Source: Bacteroidetes bacterium UBA5697 (GTDB lineage: Bacteria; Bacteroidota; Bacteroidia; B-17B0; Aurantibacillaceae). Taken from it: a stretch of DNA of 64,000 bases. This document shows, piece after piece, positions 15,108 to 23,380 of this stretch (position 1 is its first letter; the number at the start of each line of letters is the position of its first letter). The stretch is from positions 34,913 through 98,912 of the forward strand of contig DIHL01000055.1 in assembly GCA_002420145.1 (NCBI GenBank), in the 5' to 3' direction. Position numbers and translations under genes: made by a program. Under the pieces are notes generated by a model, which saw only the letters and a list, made by a program, of their open reading frames with translations, was not told the origin of the DNA and did no database searches.

Positions 15108-18100
15108 ATGGGAAAAATTTACTCAAAAATCAAGGTAATTATATTCGTACTTGTCGTTTTAGGATCAAACTTACTAAAAGCACAAGTAGATGTATCTACA
15201 GGCGGTCCAGCAACTACTTATACCAATGTAAGTTCTGCTTTTGCTGCAATTAATGCCGGTACTCATACAGGCATGATTAACATTTTAATAACAGGTAATA
15301 CAACAGAACCTACAACTCCAACAGCATTAGAAGCTAGTGGTGTAGGTCTAGCAAATTACTCATCTATCAAATTAAGTCCATCGGTTACTGCTACTATATC
15401 AGGAGCTCCTGTTTCTGGAAGATGTGTTATTGAAATAAATGGAGCTGATAGCGTTATGATTGATGGTGATATTTCTGGAGGAATAATAAATAGAGATTTA
15501 ACTATTATAAACTCTAATTTGCCAACGGTAACATTAACATCTGTTATACGTTTAATAGGAACTACAACTGCACCTGCATTAGGATGTAGAAATAACACCA
15601 TTAAAAATTGCATCATCACTGGAAACGTAGACCCTACATCTACTTCTCCCGTTACTAGCATTGCAGGTATTTTAGCTGGCGGAGGAACAGGAGCAACAAT
15701 CACTAGTATTACAACGGGCGGTAATAATTTTGATAAATTATTAATTGAAAACAATGAAGTTAAAAAATCGTATTACGGGGTTTTAATTACTGGTGGAACT
15801 ACTTCTACTGTTTGTACAGATTCGCTAGTAATTAGAAAAAATTTAATAGGCTCTACCGATACTTCTCAATATAATCTTTTTAGAGGAATTTATCTTTCAA
15901 ATTGTTTAGGCGCTAAGATATATGACAATACTGTTTTTAATCAAAAACCTTTAAACGCAACCACTATTGCTGGTATTGAAATTCTGGGTTCAGCAGCCGT
16001 TGCCTCAAACGACTCTATCGTCAGAAACTTTATCTACGGCATTCACATGCCTAGCTCTTCTGGATTTGGAGCTTATGGTATCAATATCGCATCAGGAACT
16101 AACCATACTATATTGAACAATGTGGTTTATGATATTAGAACTACAAACTATAGCTCTACAAGTACAACATTTAATGCATTTGGAATACGAATTGCTAGTG
16201 GTACTGGACATAAAATTTATTACAATAGTGTTAATATGTTCGGAAATAACACAGGTACAAATACAACCTGCGCATCAGCAGCTTTAGTTGTAACGTCTGG
16301 TCTATCTACTAGTCTTGACATCAAAAATAATATTTTTAATAATAAAATGACATCAACAGCTACAACTAAACGTTTTTATGCCGTTTGGTTTCCTGCTAGC
16401 TACAATTTCACATCAACAAATCTGGATAATAATGCGTACATGGTTTTAGGGCCTGCTACAAGTCATTATGTTGGCACTATTGGTGCAGCTACACAAATTA
16501 CACTAGCTGATTGGAAAACATTTTCTCAATTTACAAATCCAGCTAATGATATAAACTCTGTTCCTCCTGCAAATGGAGCAGCTCCTTTTATCGCTGATAA
16601 CAATTTAAATATTGCTAATAATACTTTAACTTTAATAGAATCAGGTGCAACTATTTTACCAGCACTTGGATTACCTAATACAGATGTATTATTAAATGCA
16701 AGACCAATGACTGGAATTAACCCTAATACTAACCCAGATATGGGAGCATATGAGTTTGACGGTATTAATGGTTTTATTGATGTTGGTGTATCTGCCATAT
16801 TAAAACCATTAGATAATGGTTCGAAATGTTTTAATGGAACGGATACCATTAAACTACAAATAAAAAACAATCACACTGCTACTCATGATATATCTGTAAG
16901 AAACATTCCAGTTAAAGTTATTGTGAGTGGGCCCAATCCACAAACTTATACTTTAGCACTTACATCTGGAACATTAGCTGGTGGAGCTACTTTAGATACA
17001 ACCATTACTTTAAGCTATGACATGTCAAAAACTGGCACATACAAATTTAAAGCATTTACAGAGTTGCCATTTGATGCTGGAACGGCTAACGATACAACTA
17101 TTCTTACGATAATCAAGAAACCAATTTTTACAATCTCTGCAACTCCAAATGATTCAGTGTGCAGGGGCACTGCTGTGCAATTGCAAGTTAATACAAATAC
17201 AACAAATGCTGTAGGAACAGGATCTATTGTTAATACAGCAACAGGCTATCCTGCACCATATGGTAATTGGTATGAAGGAGCTAGACATCAGTTTTTGTTT
17301 TTAGCCTCTGAACTTTCTGCATCAGGTTTAGTAGCTGGAAATATTAATTCTATTAGTTTTAATGCTACTAACTTAAACGGAACAGATCCATTAATTAATT
17401 ATAATGTTGCCATATCTACAACCACATTGATTAGTTTATCAGCTATTCAAACAACAGGCTTCACAACCTACTTTAACACTCCTAGCTATACTCCAGTTGT
17501 TGGCACAAATCTACATACATTCTCTACACCTTTTGTTTGGGATGGAGTTTCAAATATTATTATTGAAACTTGTTTTAATAATACCCCTAATGGATTTACA
17601 AACAATGTTTCTGTTTCTCAATCTACAACTCCATTTGTATCTTCAATATGGTACAGAAATGATGGAGATCCAAGTGTATGTTCTAGCACAACTGTAAGTG
17701 GCTCAATGTCACAACGTCCAAATGTGAATTTTGGTCAACCTTCTTCGTTATCATATAACTGGGGGCCAGCTAGTGGATTATCTGCCACTAATATTTCAAA
17801 CCCATTAGTTGCTTCTTTAAATAATACTTCTGTTTATACAGTTACTTTAACTAATAACACGTCTGGGTGTTCAGCTAAGGATACTATTCATCTATTTGTA
17901 AAACCTACGCCTTCTCCAAACTTAGGAAATGATTCCTTATTCTGTTCGTTACCTGTTACTATTAACGCTAATACAGCAGCTAGTAATTATTTATGGAACA
18001 CTGGTTATACTGGATCAAGTTTAAATGTTACTTCTCCTGGAAAATATTGGGTGAGAGCTACTAATACAAATGGTTGTGTGGCTGCCGATACAATGCTTGT

Positions 18101-18836
18101 AACATTAGGTTATCCTCCAGTGGTAACATTAGGTGCTGATACGGCTTATTGTCAAGGTGGTACAATTAAATTATATGCAGGTTATGGTATCGGTAATGTA
18201 TACCAATGGAATACAGGAGCAACAACATCTTCTATTACAGTTGGCACAACAGGAACTTACTCTGTTGTTGTTACAAATACACTTGGTTGTAAAGCATCTG
18301 ATACTATAAATGTAACCTCTAAACCTCTTCCAAGTGTTTCACTAGTATTTGGTGGCCAAACATCATTTTGCCCAACTGATTTAACAGGAAGACCATTAAC
18401 AGAGGGAACTCCTACTGGTGGAACTTATATTGGTGGTGGTGTAACAGGAAATACGTTCTATCCAAATCAAGCAACTCAAGGAACACATGTTATTATTTAT
18501 AGTTACACTGGAGCTAATGGTTGTTCAAATACAGCAAAAGATACCTTAAAAGTAAATGCTTGTGTTGGAGTGGAAGAATTAACAGATAACATAGGATTAA
18601 ATGTATATCCAAATCCTAATTCAGGTATTTTTACTTTAGAGTTAAATTCAAGTTCAGATGTTGATGGACATGTACATCTTATGTCGATAGATGGTAAATT
18701 GATTTATACTGAGGCTATTTCTGGAAACGGTTTAATTACAAAATCAATCAATATTTCTGAGTTAGCTGATGGAATCTACTATTTAAGAATAGAAACAAAA
18801 ACCGCTGTAAAAACTTTCAAAGTTTTAAAGCAATAA
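15108..18836 (+). CDS. Large secreted beta-helix protein with T9SS type A sorting domain
   Basis: A 1242-residue surface or secreted protein. The signal peptide is MGKIYSKIKVIIFVLVVLGS with cleavage near LLKAQ. Residues about 100-450 carry right-handed parallel beta-helix turns (NTIKNCIITGN, LLIENNEVKKSYYGVLITGG, KIYDNTVFNQ, KIYYNSVNMFGN). About 560-690 is a CARDB-like adhesion fold (DVGVSAILKPLDNGSKCFNG...TVP-type strands). About 890-1100 holds repeated Ig/PKD-like units of the type YLWNTGYTGSSLNVTSPGKY and YQWNTGATTSSITVGTTGTY. The end (about 1160-1242) is a type A T9SS signal with LNVYPNPNSGIFTLEL and ELADGIYYLRIETKTAVKTF. It should be exported by the T9SS encoded 10 kb away. The function (adhesin or polysaccharide binding) is not determined. 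Confidence 0.88.
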   Translation: MGKIYSKIKVIIFVLVVLGSNLLKAQVDVSTGGPATTYTNVSSAFAAINAGTHTGMINILITGNTTEPTTPTALEASGVGLANYSSIKLSPSVTATISGAPVSGRCVIEINGADSVMIDGDISGGIINRDLTIINSNLPTVTLTSVIRLIGTTTAPALGCRNNTIKNCIITGNVDPTSTSPVTSIAGILAGGGTGATITSITTGGNNFDKLLIENNEVKKSYYGVLITGGTTSTVCTDSLVIRKNLIGSTDTSQYNLFRGIYLSNCLGAKIYDNTVFNQKPLNATTIAGIEILGSAAVASNDSIVRNFIYGIHMPSSSGFGAYGINIASGTNHTILNNVVYDIRTTNYSSTSTTFNAFGIRIASGTGHKIYYNSVNMFGNNTGTNTTCASAALVVTSGLSTSLDIKNNIFNNKMTSTATTKRFYAVWFPASYNFTSTNLDNNAYMVLGPATSHYVGTIGAATQITLADWKTFSQFTNPANDINSVPPANGAAPFIADNNLNIANNTLTLIESGATILPALGLPNTDVLLNARPMTGINPNTNPDMGAYEFDGINGFIDVGVSAILKPLDNGSKCFNGTDTIKLQIKNNHTATHDISVRNIPVKVIVSGPNPQTYTLALTSGTLAGGATLDTTITLSYDMSKTGTYKFKAFTELPFDAGTANDTTILTIIKKPIFTISATPNDSVCRGTAVQLQVNTNTTNAVGTGSIVNTATGYPAPYGNWYEGARHQFLFLASELSASGLVAGNINSISFNATNLNGTDPLINYNVAISTTTLISLSAIQTTGFTTYFNTPSYTPVVGTNLHTFSTPFVWDGVSNIIIETCFNNTPNGFTNNVSVSQSTTPFVSSIWYRNDGDPSVCSSTTVSGSMSQRPNVNFGQPSSLSYNWGPASGLSATNISNPLVASLNNTSVYTVTLTNNTSGCSAKDTIHLFVKPTPSPNLGNDSLFCSLPVTINANTAASNYLWNTGYTGSSLNVTSPGKYWVRATNTNGCVAADTMLVTLGYPPVVTLGADTAYCQGGTIKLYAGYGIGNVYQWNTGATTSSITVGTTGTYSVVVTNTLGCKASDTINVTSKPLPSVSLVFGGQTSFCPTDLTGRPLTEGTPTGGTYIGGGVTGNTFYPNQATQGTHVIIYSYTGANGCSNTAKDTLKVNACVGVEELTDNIGLNVYPNPNSGIFTLELNSSSDVDGHVHLMSIDGKLIYTEAISGNGLITKSINISELADGIYYLRIETKTAVKTFKVLKQ

Positions 18837-18860
18837 ATATTTAAAAACAAAATGTTTAAA

Positions 18861-18890
18861 ACGTCTCGAAAATTTCGGGACGTTTTTTTT
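18861..18890 (+). terminator. Intrinsic terminator after the beta-helix protein
   Basis: A stem acgtctcgaa / ttcgggacgt with one G-T pair and a short loop is followed by eight T residues on the plus strand, 24 nt after the stop codon. Confidence 0.88.
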
Positions 18891-18970
18891 GTGATTTAAA
18901 ATTTAATCTTTTTATTTACAACGGATTAAATGAAAAACAACCTTTACATAAAATCTAAGTGTAAACGTAA

Positions 18971-19076
18971 GGCTCGCCCGAGCCATATTTAATTTCGTGT
19001 GCCAGAATCAGGGATTGATTCACATACATTCAAAAAATCAATAAAACATTACTACATTTAAATCTGCTAAAAGCAG
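18971..19076. other. Hairpin-rich leader upstream of lysC
   Basis: The 205-nt gap before the aspartokinase gene holds three short inverted repeats: ggctcgcccgagcc (18971-18984), gaatcagggattgattc (about 19006-19022) and ctgctaaaagcag (19064-19076). I do not recognise a lysine riboswitch in it. The first palindrome is GC-rich against an AT-rich background. A regulatory leader is possible but unproven. Confidence 0.35.
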
Positions 19077-19095
19077 TCAATAAAAATTATATACA

Positions 19096-20412
19096 ATGAA
19101 TATTTTAAAATTTGGAGGAACAAGTGTTGGAACAGCTGAACGCATGCAAGCATTGGTTCAATTAATTTCTAGCAGTGATAGAAAAATTGTTGTTTTATCT
19201 GCCATGAGTGGAACCACTAACACTTTGGTTGAAATCTGTAATTCACTTTATCAAAAAGAACATGATAAAGCAAACGAAATTATTAATGCATTAGAGGGGA
19301 AATACTTTGATGAAGTAGAAAAGTTATATAAAAGCACAGACTATAAAACTAAGGGAAATGATTTGATAAAAAATCATTTCAATCATTTACGTTCTTTTAC
19401 TCTGGATATGTTTACTGTAAATGAAGAAAAAGCTATTTTGGCTCAAGGTGAATTATTAAGTACTGCCCTATTCTATTTTCATTTACAAGAGTTAGGAATC
19501 AATTCAGCATTATTGCCTGCATTAAACTTTATGAGAATTGATGAGAACGACGAGCCTCAATTAAATTATATAGAGAAAAATTTACAAGTTGAATTAGATA
19601 AATATCCATCAACTAATTTATTCATTACACAAGGTTACATTTGCCGCAATGCCTTTGGAGAAATAGATAATTTAAAGCGAGGAGGAAGTGATTATACGGC
19701 TTCTATTATAGGTGCAGCAATCAAAGCTAATGAAGTTCAAATATGGACTGATATTGATGGCATGCATAACAATGACCCTCGTATCGTTTCAAAAACACAT
19801 CCTATTCATGAATTAAGTTTTGATGAAGCTGCTGAGTTAGCATATTTTGGGGCAAAAATTTTACATCCTACTTGTATTTTACCGGCACAAAAAAGAAACA
19901 TTCCTGTTCTATTAAAAAACACGATGCAGCCAGATGCAAAAGGAACTCGTATTTCTAACATCAATCCAGTAGAGGGATTAAAAGCAGTAGCTGCAAAAGA
20001 TGGCATTTGCGCCATTAATATCAAAAGCGATCGAATGTTGCTAGCTCATGGTTTTTTACGTGCTGTGTTTGAAATTTTTGAACGTTACAAAACGTCTATT
20101 GATATGATTACAACATCAGAGATTGCTGTATCATTAACAATAGATAATATTAAATTTTTAAACGAAATCAAAAAAGAATTAGAAGAGTTTGCTAATGTTG
20201 AAGTAGAGCAAGACCAAACCATTATTTGTATTGTTGGGAATTTACCAAAAGATAAGGCTGGATATGGTTTTAAAGTTTTAGAATCTTTAAAAGACATTCC
20301 TTTGAGAATGGTGTCTTATGGTGGAAGTGCAAATAACATTAGTGTTTTGGTAAACTCTAAATTAAAAAAAGAAGCTTTAGTAGCTTTAAATAAAGGATTG
20401 TTTGGATATTAA
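19096..20412 (+). CDS. lysC: Aspartate kinase
   Basis: Phosphorylates L-aspartate, the first step to lysine, threonine, methionine and diaminopimelate. It is monofunctional at 438 residues. The kinase domain begins MNILKFGGTSVGT (the K-F-G-G-T-S-V motif) and includes LKRGGSDYTASIIGAAI and QIWTDIDGMHNNDPRI. The C-terminal part (about 295-438) has two ACT-type units (ICAINIKSDRMLLAHGFLRA and VSYGGSANNISVLV), which usually mediate feedback inhibition by lysine. lysA follows after 10 nt, and dapB lies elsewhere in the window, so this pair is probably dedicated to lysine/DAP supply. Confidence 0.96.
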   Translation: MNILKFGGTSVGTAERMQALVQLISSSDRKIVVLSAMSGTTNTLVEICNSLYQKEHDKANEIINALEGKYFDEVEKLYKSTDYKTKGNDLIKNHFNHLRSFTLDMFTVNEEKAILAQGELLSTALFYFHLQELGINSALLPALNFMRIDENDEPQLNYIEKNLQVELDKYPSTNLFITQGYICRNAFGEIDNLKRGGSDYTASIIGAAIKANEVQIWTDIDGMHNNDPRIVSKTHPIHELSFDEAAELAYFGAKILHPTCILPAQKRNIPVLLKNTMQPDAKGTRISNINPVEGLKAVAAKDGICAINIKSDRMLLAHGFLRAVFEIFERYKTSIDMITTSEIAVSLTIDNIKFLNEIKKELEEFANVEVEQDQTIICIVGNLPKDKAGYGFKVLESLKDIPLRMVSYGGSANNISVLVNSKLKKEALVALNKGLFGY

Positions 20413-20422
20413 TACTAGCAAC

Positions 20423-21574
20423 ATGATTTCAGAAAATAATATCAAAAATATATCGCAACATAAAACACCGTTTTATTATTACGACTTAGCTTTATTGCAA
20501 AAAACATTAGATGTTGTTAATGCTGAAAGCTCAAAATACAACTATCATGTTCATTATGCATTTAAAGCAAATGCTAATTCAAGAATTATACAAACTATTA
20601 AAAACAGTGGACTTGGTGCAGATTGCGTAAGTGGCAACGAAGTGAAATGCGCTATTGAAAACGGATTTGATTCATCAAAAATTGTATTTGCAGGTGTTGG
20701 CAAAAGTGACGATGAAATAAATTATGCTTTAGAAAAAAACATCTTTTGCTTTAACTGCGAAAGCATGCAAGAATTAGAGGTAATTAATGAACTGGCTGCT
20801 AAACAAAATAAAATAGCCTCTATCGCCTTACGCATCAACCCTAATGTAGATGCTCATACTCACAAATACATTACTACTGGTTTAGAAGAAAATAAATTCG
20901 GAATTAATCCATATGAATTTGAAACCGTTATTGAGAAGCTAAAAACACTATCCAATATTAAATTAATTGGTTTGCATTTTCATATTGGTTCTCAGATTAC
21001 GGATTTATCACCGTATAAAAAATTATGTACCCGAGTGAATGAAATCAATTCATTCTTTTTACACAAAGGATATGATTTACCAATCATTAATGTTGGTGGC
21101 GGTGTTGGCATTAACTATCATGAGCCAGATAAAGAAGCTATCATTAATTTTAAAGCCTATTTTAAAGTGTTTCATGATTTTATAGAATTACGTAAAAATC
21201 AACAATTGCATTTCGAATTAGGTAGAGCTATTGTAGCGCAATGTGGTAATTTAATTAGCAAAGTGCTTTACATTAAAAACGGCATCAACACCAACTTCGC
21301 TATTTTAGATGCCGGAATGACAGAATTAATTCGTCCAGCACTATACCAAGCATTTCATAAAATTGAAAATATTTCTTCTACATCAAAAACTATTATAAAA
21401 TATGATGTTGTTGGCCCAATTTGCGAAAGCAGTGATTGTTTTGGGAAAGCGGTTGAATTACCAGAAACCAAACGCGGCGATATCATTGCTATTAGAAGTG
21501 CGGGCGCATACGGAGAAGTAATGGCAAGTAAATATAATTTGCGTGATGATGTAAGAAGTTATTTTAGTGAATAG
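20423..21574 (+). CDS. lysA: Diaminopimelate decarboxylase
   Basis: PLP enzyme of fold type III that decarboxylates meso-DAP to lysine, the last step of the pathway. I place the start at ATG 20423 (MISENNIKNIS), 10 nt after lysC, rather than at a TTG at 20402 inside lysC. The PLP lysine is Lys48 in HYAFKANANSR. Other blocks are GLGADCVSGNEV, LIGLHFHIGSQI, NVGGGVGINY, HFELGRAIVAQCG, VVGPICESSDCFGK and SAGAYGEVMASKYN. The length (383) is slightly shorter than the E. coli enzyme but complete. It is in an operon with lysC. Confidence 0.96.
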   Translation: MISENNIKNISQHKTPFYYYDLALLQKTLDVVNAESSKYNYHVHYAFKANANSRIIQTIKNSGLGADCVSGNEVKCAIENGFDSSKIVFAGVGKSDDEINYALEKNIFCFNCESMQELEVINELAAKQNKIASIALRINPNVDAHTHKYITTGLEENKFGINPYEFETVIEKLKTLSNIKLIGLHFHIGSQITDLSPYKKLCTRVNEINSFFLHKGYDLPIINVGGGVGINYHEPDKEAIINFKAYFKVFHDFIELRKNQQLHFELGRAIVAQCGNLISKVLYIKNGINTNFAILDAGMTELIRPALYQAFHKIENISSTSKTIIKYDVVGPICESSDCFGKAVELPETKRGDIIAIRSAGAYGEVMASKYNLRDDVRSYFSE

Positions 21575-21580
21575 ACTTAA

Positions 21581-21621
21581 TATTTTTTGTCACTTCGAGC
21601 GAAGTCGAGAAGCAAAAAATA
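21581..21621. terminator. REP-like hairpin acting as bidirectional terminator
   Basis: Between the convergent lysA and the next minus-strand gene, a palindromic core (cttcgagcgaag within 21589-21613) is enclosed by attttttg and caaaaaat. On each strand this gives a hairpin with a T-rich end. The 11-mer gtcacttcgag is shared with the element at 709-719, so a REP-like unit seems to serve as terminator. Confidence 0.6.
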
Positions 21622-21625
21622 AAAA

Positions 21626-22891
21626 CTATGTCTTCTGTTTTTTCTTCTTTGCTGCAGGAAACAAGATATTATTTAGTATCAATCTGTATCCTGGAGAATT
21701 AGGATGTAAACTTAAATCTGTTGGAGGATCCTCTACTCTATGTTCGTAATCTTCTGGGTCGTGACCACCATAAAATGTCCAAGTTCCTTTTCCATGGTCG
21801 CCGTGAATGTAACGGGCTTCGTTATATGCTTTAGCTTCTCCTAATATTAAAATATTTTTTTTGATATATGTTTTGGTAAAAGCCGTTGTTTGTCCGTAAA
21901 ATCCTTTGATAGTTTGCACATGATTTTGGCATAACATCGTTGGAACAGGATCCCATTTAGCTGAAAAATCAAATAAAGTAAACACATCATTATCTTTATT
22001 CATTCCGTATTGTCTGCGTGGTGTAGTCGCATCTATCGTTGAAAATTCATATTCATACGGATTAGTACTTAACTGATATTTTTCAAAAGCATAGCCTTTA
22101 CTATAATCTATTTTTTTGTTCATCGCAGGGTCTGATGGATCATGATCAAACATAGATTCGCAAATATCAATTCCTTCTGAAGCTAAAGCTATATCATAAC
22201 TATCTGTTGCACTACACATCGCAAATAAAAATCCACCAGTAAACACATAATCATTTATCTTTTTGGCTACTGCTAATTTCAGTTGAGATACTTTTGTAAA
22301 TCCTAATTTCTTAGCAGTTGCCTCATTGTCTTTTACTTCATTCTGATACCAAGCTGTTTGTCCAAATCCTCCATAAAAACGACCGTACTGTCCTGTAAAA
22401 TCTTCATGATGCAAATGCAACCAATCATAATCTGCTAATTTATCTCCTATAATCTCTTCATCATATACGACATCATAAGGGATTTCAGCATATTTCAATA
22501 CTAATGTTACAGCATCATCCCAAGGCTGTTTAATCTTAGGAGAATATACGGCAATACGTGGCGCTTTTTCTAATTTAATGGCATCTTGATTAACTTCTGG
22601 ATTGGCAATCTCTGCTAAAATACCATTGGCTTGAGCGTCAGAAATAATTTCATAACTAATACCTCTTATGGTGCACTCTGTAGTTATAGGCTTTGAATTA
22701 GGAATTAAAAAGCTTCCTCCACGGTAATTCGTTAACCACTGAATCTCTAATTCACCTTTTAAACTCCAATAAGCAATACCGTATGCCTTTAGATGATTTT
22801 TTTGGGTATCATCCATTGGAATTAAAATATAACTACTAAAACCTTTAATAGTTAAAACTAGAAATAAGGGTATTAGAAATAGTTTTTTCAT
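21626..22891 (-). CDS. Conserved secreted protein with GATase1-like fold, unknown function
   Basis: Exported protein of 421 residues from the ATG at 22891 (MKKLFLIPLFLVLTIKGFSS signal peptide). An earlier ATG at 22915 would place eight residues before a normal signal. Related Bacteroidota proteins are often labelled asparagine synthetase B, but I see no synthetase domain. Instead, the order of strands with IAVYSPKIKQPWDDAV, DYDWLHLHHEDFTG and FLFAMCSATDSYDIA (a Cys in a nucleophile-elbow-like turn) recalls class I glutamine-amidotransferase/ThuA-like folds. HGDHGKGTWTFYGGHDPEDY near the C terminus is a striking His-rich block. It ends in a basic KKKKQK tail. The role is not known to me. Confidence 0.7.
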   Translation of the reverse strand: MKKLFLIPLFLVLTIKGFSSYILIPMDDTQKNHLKAYGIAYWSLKGELEIQWLTNYRGGSFLIPNSKPITTECTIRGISYEIISDAQANGILAEIANPEVNQDAIKLEKAPRIAVYSPKIKQPWDDAVTLVLKYAEIPYDVVYDEEIIGDKLADYDWLHLHHEDFTGQYGRFYGGFGQTAWYQNEVKDNEATAKKLGFTKVSQLKLAVAKKINDYVFTGGFLFAMCSATDSYDIALASEGIDICESMFDHDPSDPAMNKKIDYSKGYAFEKYQLSTNPYEYEFSTIDATTPRRQYGMNKDNDVFTLFDFSAKWDPVPTMLCQNHVQTIKGFYGQTTAFTKTYIKKNILILGEAKAYNEARYIHGDHGKGTWTFYGGHDPEDYEHRVEDPPTDLSLHPNSPGYRLILNNILFPAAKKKKQKT

Positions 22892-22948
22892 TACAGAACT
22901 AAGGTAGCAAATCATTCATTTAGTTCTCAGTTAATAGCTGTTAAATTA

Positions 22949-23311
22949 TCAACCATGATAAACTCTCGAAAAAATAATTAAACCGTTTTTTATTTGAAGT
23001 ACTTCTCCAACAGATAAATCTTCTTCACCTTCAACATGTCTAATATATTCCATAAACACTTGTTCTTCATCTGCAGTTAGCTTAATAACTTCATATTGTA
23101 AAGAAGGCAATCTGTCAAAAGCATCCTGCCACCATTCTCTCAATGCGTCTTTTCCTTTAATCAATCCTTGCGTTTCTGGTTTTCTGACCTTTAATTTCGG
23201 ACTAAAATGTTGGGCATTATCATCATATAAAGACAATAATTTTTCTAAATCATGTGCATTAAAGGCTTCAAACCATTTTAAAGCTATTTGTTTATTGTTT
23301 TGTGCTGACAT
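22949..23311 (-). CDS. SnoaL/NTF2-like domain protein
   Basis: A 120-residue single-domain protein of the NTF2-like cone fold. The N-terminal helix-turn (ALKWFEAFNAHDLEKLLSLY) with the DDNAQHFSP strand and the final sheet GEVLQIKNGLIIFSRVY are typical of SnoaL-like polyketide-cyclase/limonene-epoxide-hydrolase relatives. Such small proteins bind hydrophobic ligands or act as isomerases, and the sequence does not tell which. It stands alone, divergent from ubiD by 69 nt and 57 nt upstream of the secreted protein on the same strand. Confidence 0.8.
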   Translation of the reverse strand: MSAQNNKQIALKWFEAFNAHDLEKLLSLYDDNAQHFSPKLKVRKPETQGLIKGKDALREWWQDAFDRLPSLQYEVIKLTADEEQVFMEYIRHVEGEEDLSVGEVLQIKNGLIIFSRVYHG

Positions 23312-23380
23312 CTTATAAATATAATGCTGTAAATGTAATTATTAATTTAAACCTCTTTATCTTTATACTGTTTAATATAT

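Noticed and set aside
15356..15754. Long open frame antisense to the beta-helix protein
   Set aside because: It is the complement of Thr/Ser-rich repeats, with low-complexity composition and no start context. The plus-strand protein has a signal peptide and a T9SS domain.
18891..19095. Lysine riboswitch upstream of lysC-lysA
   Set aside because: I could not find the five-helix arrangement or the conserved junction bases. Only isolated short hairpins are present.
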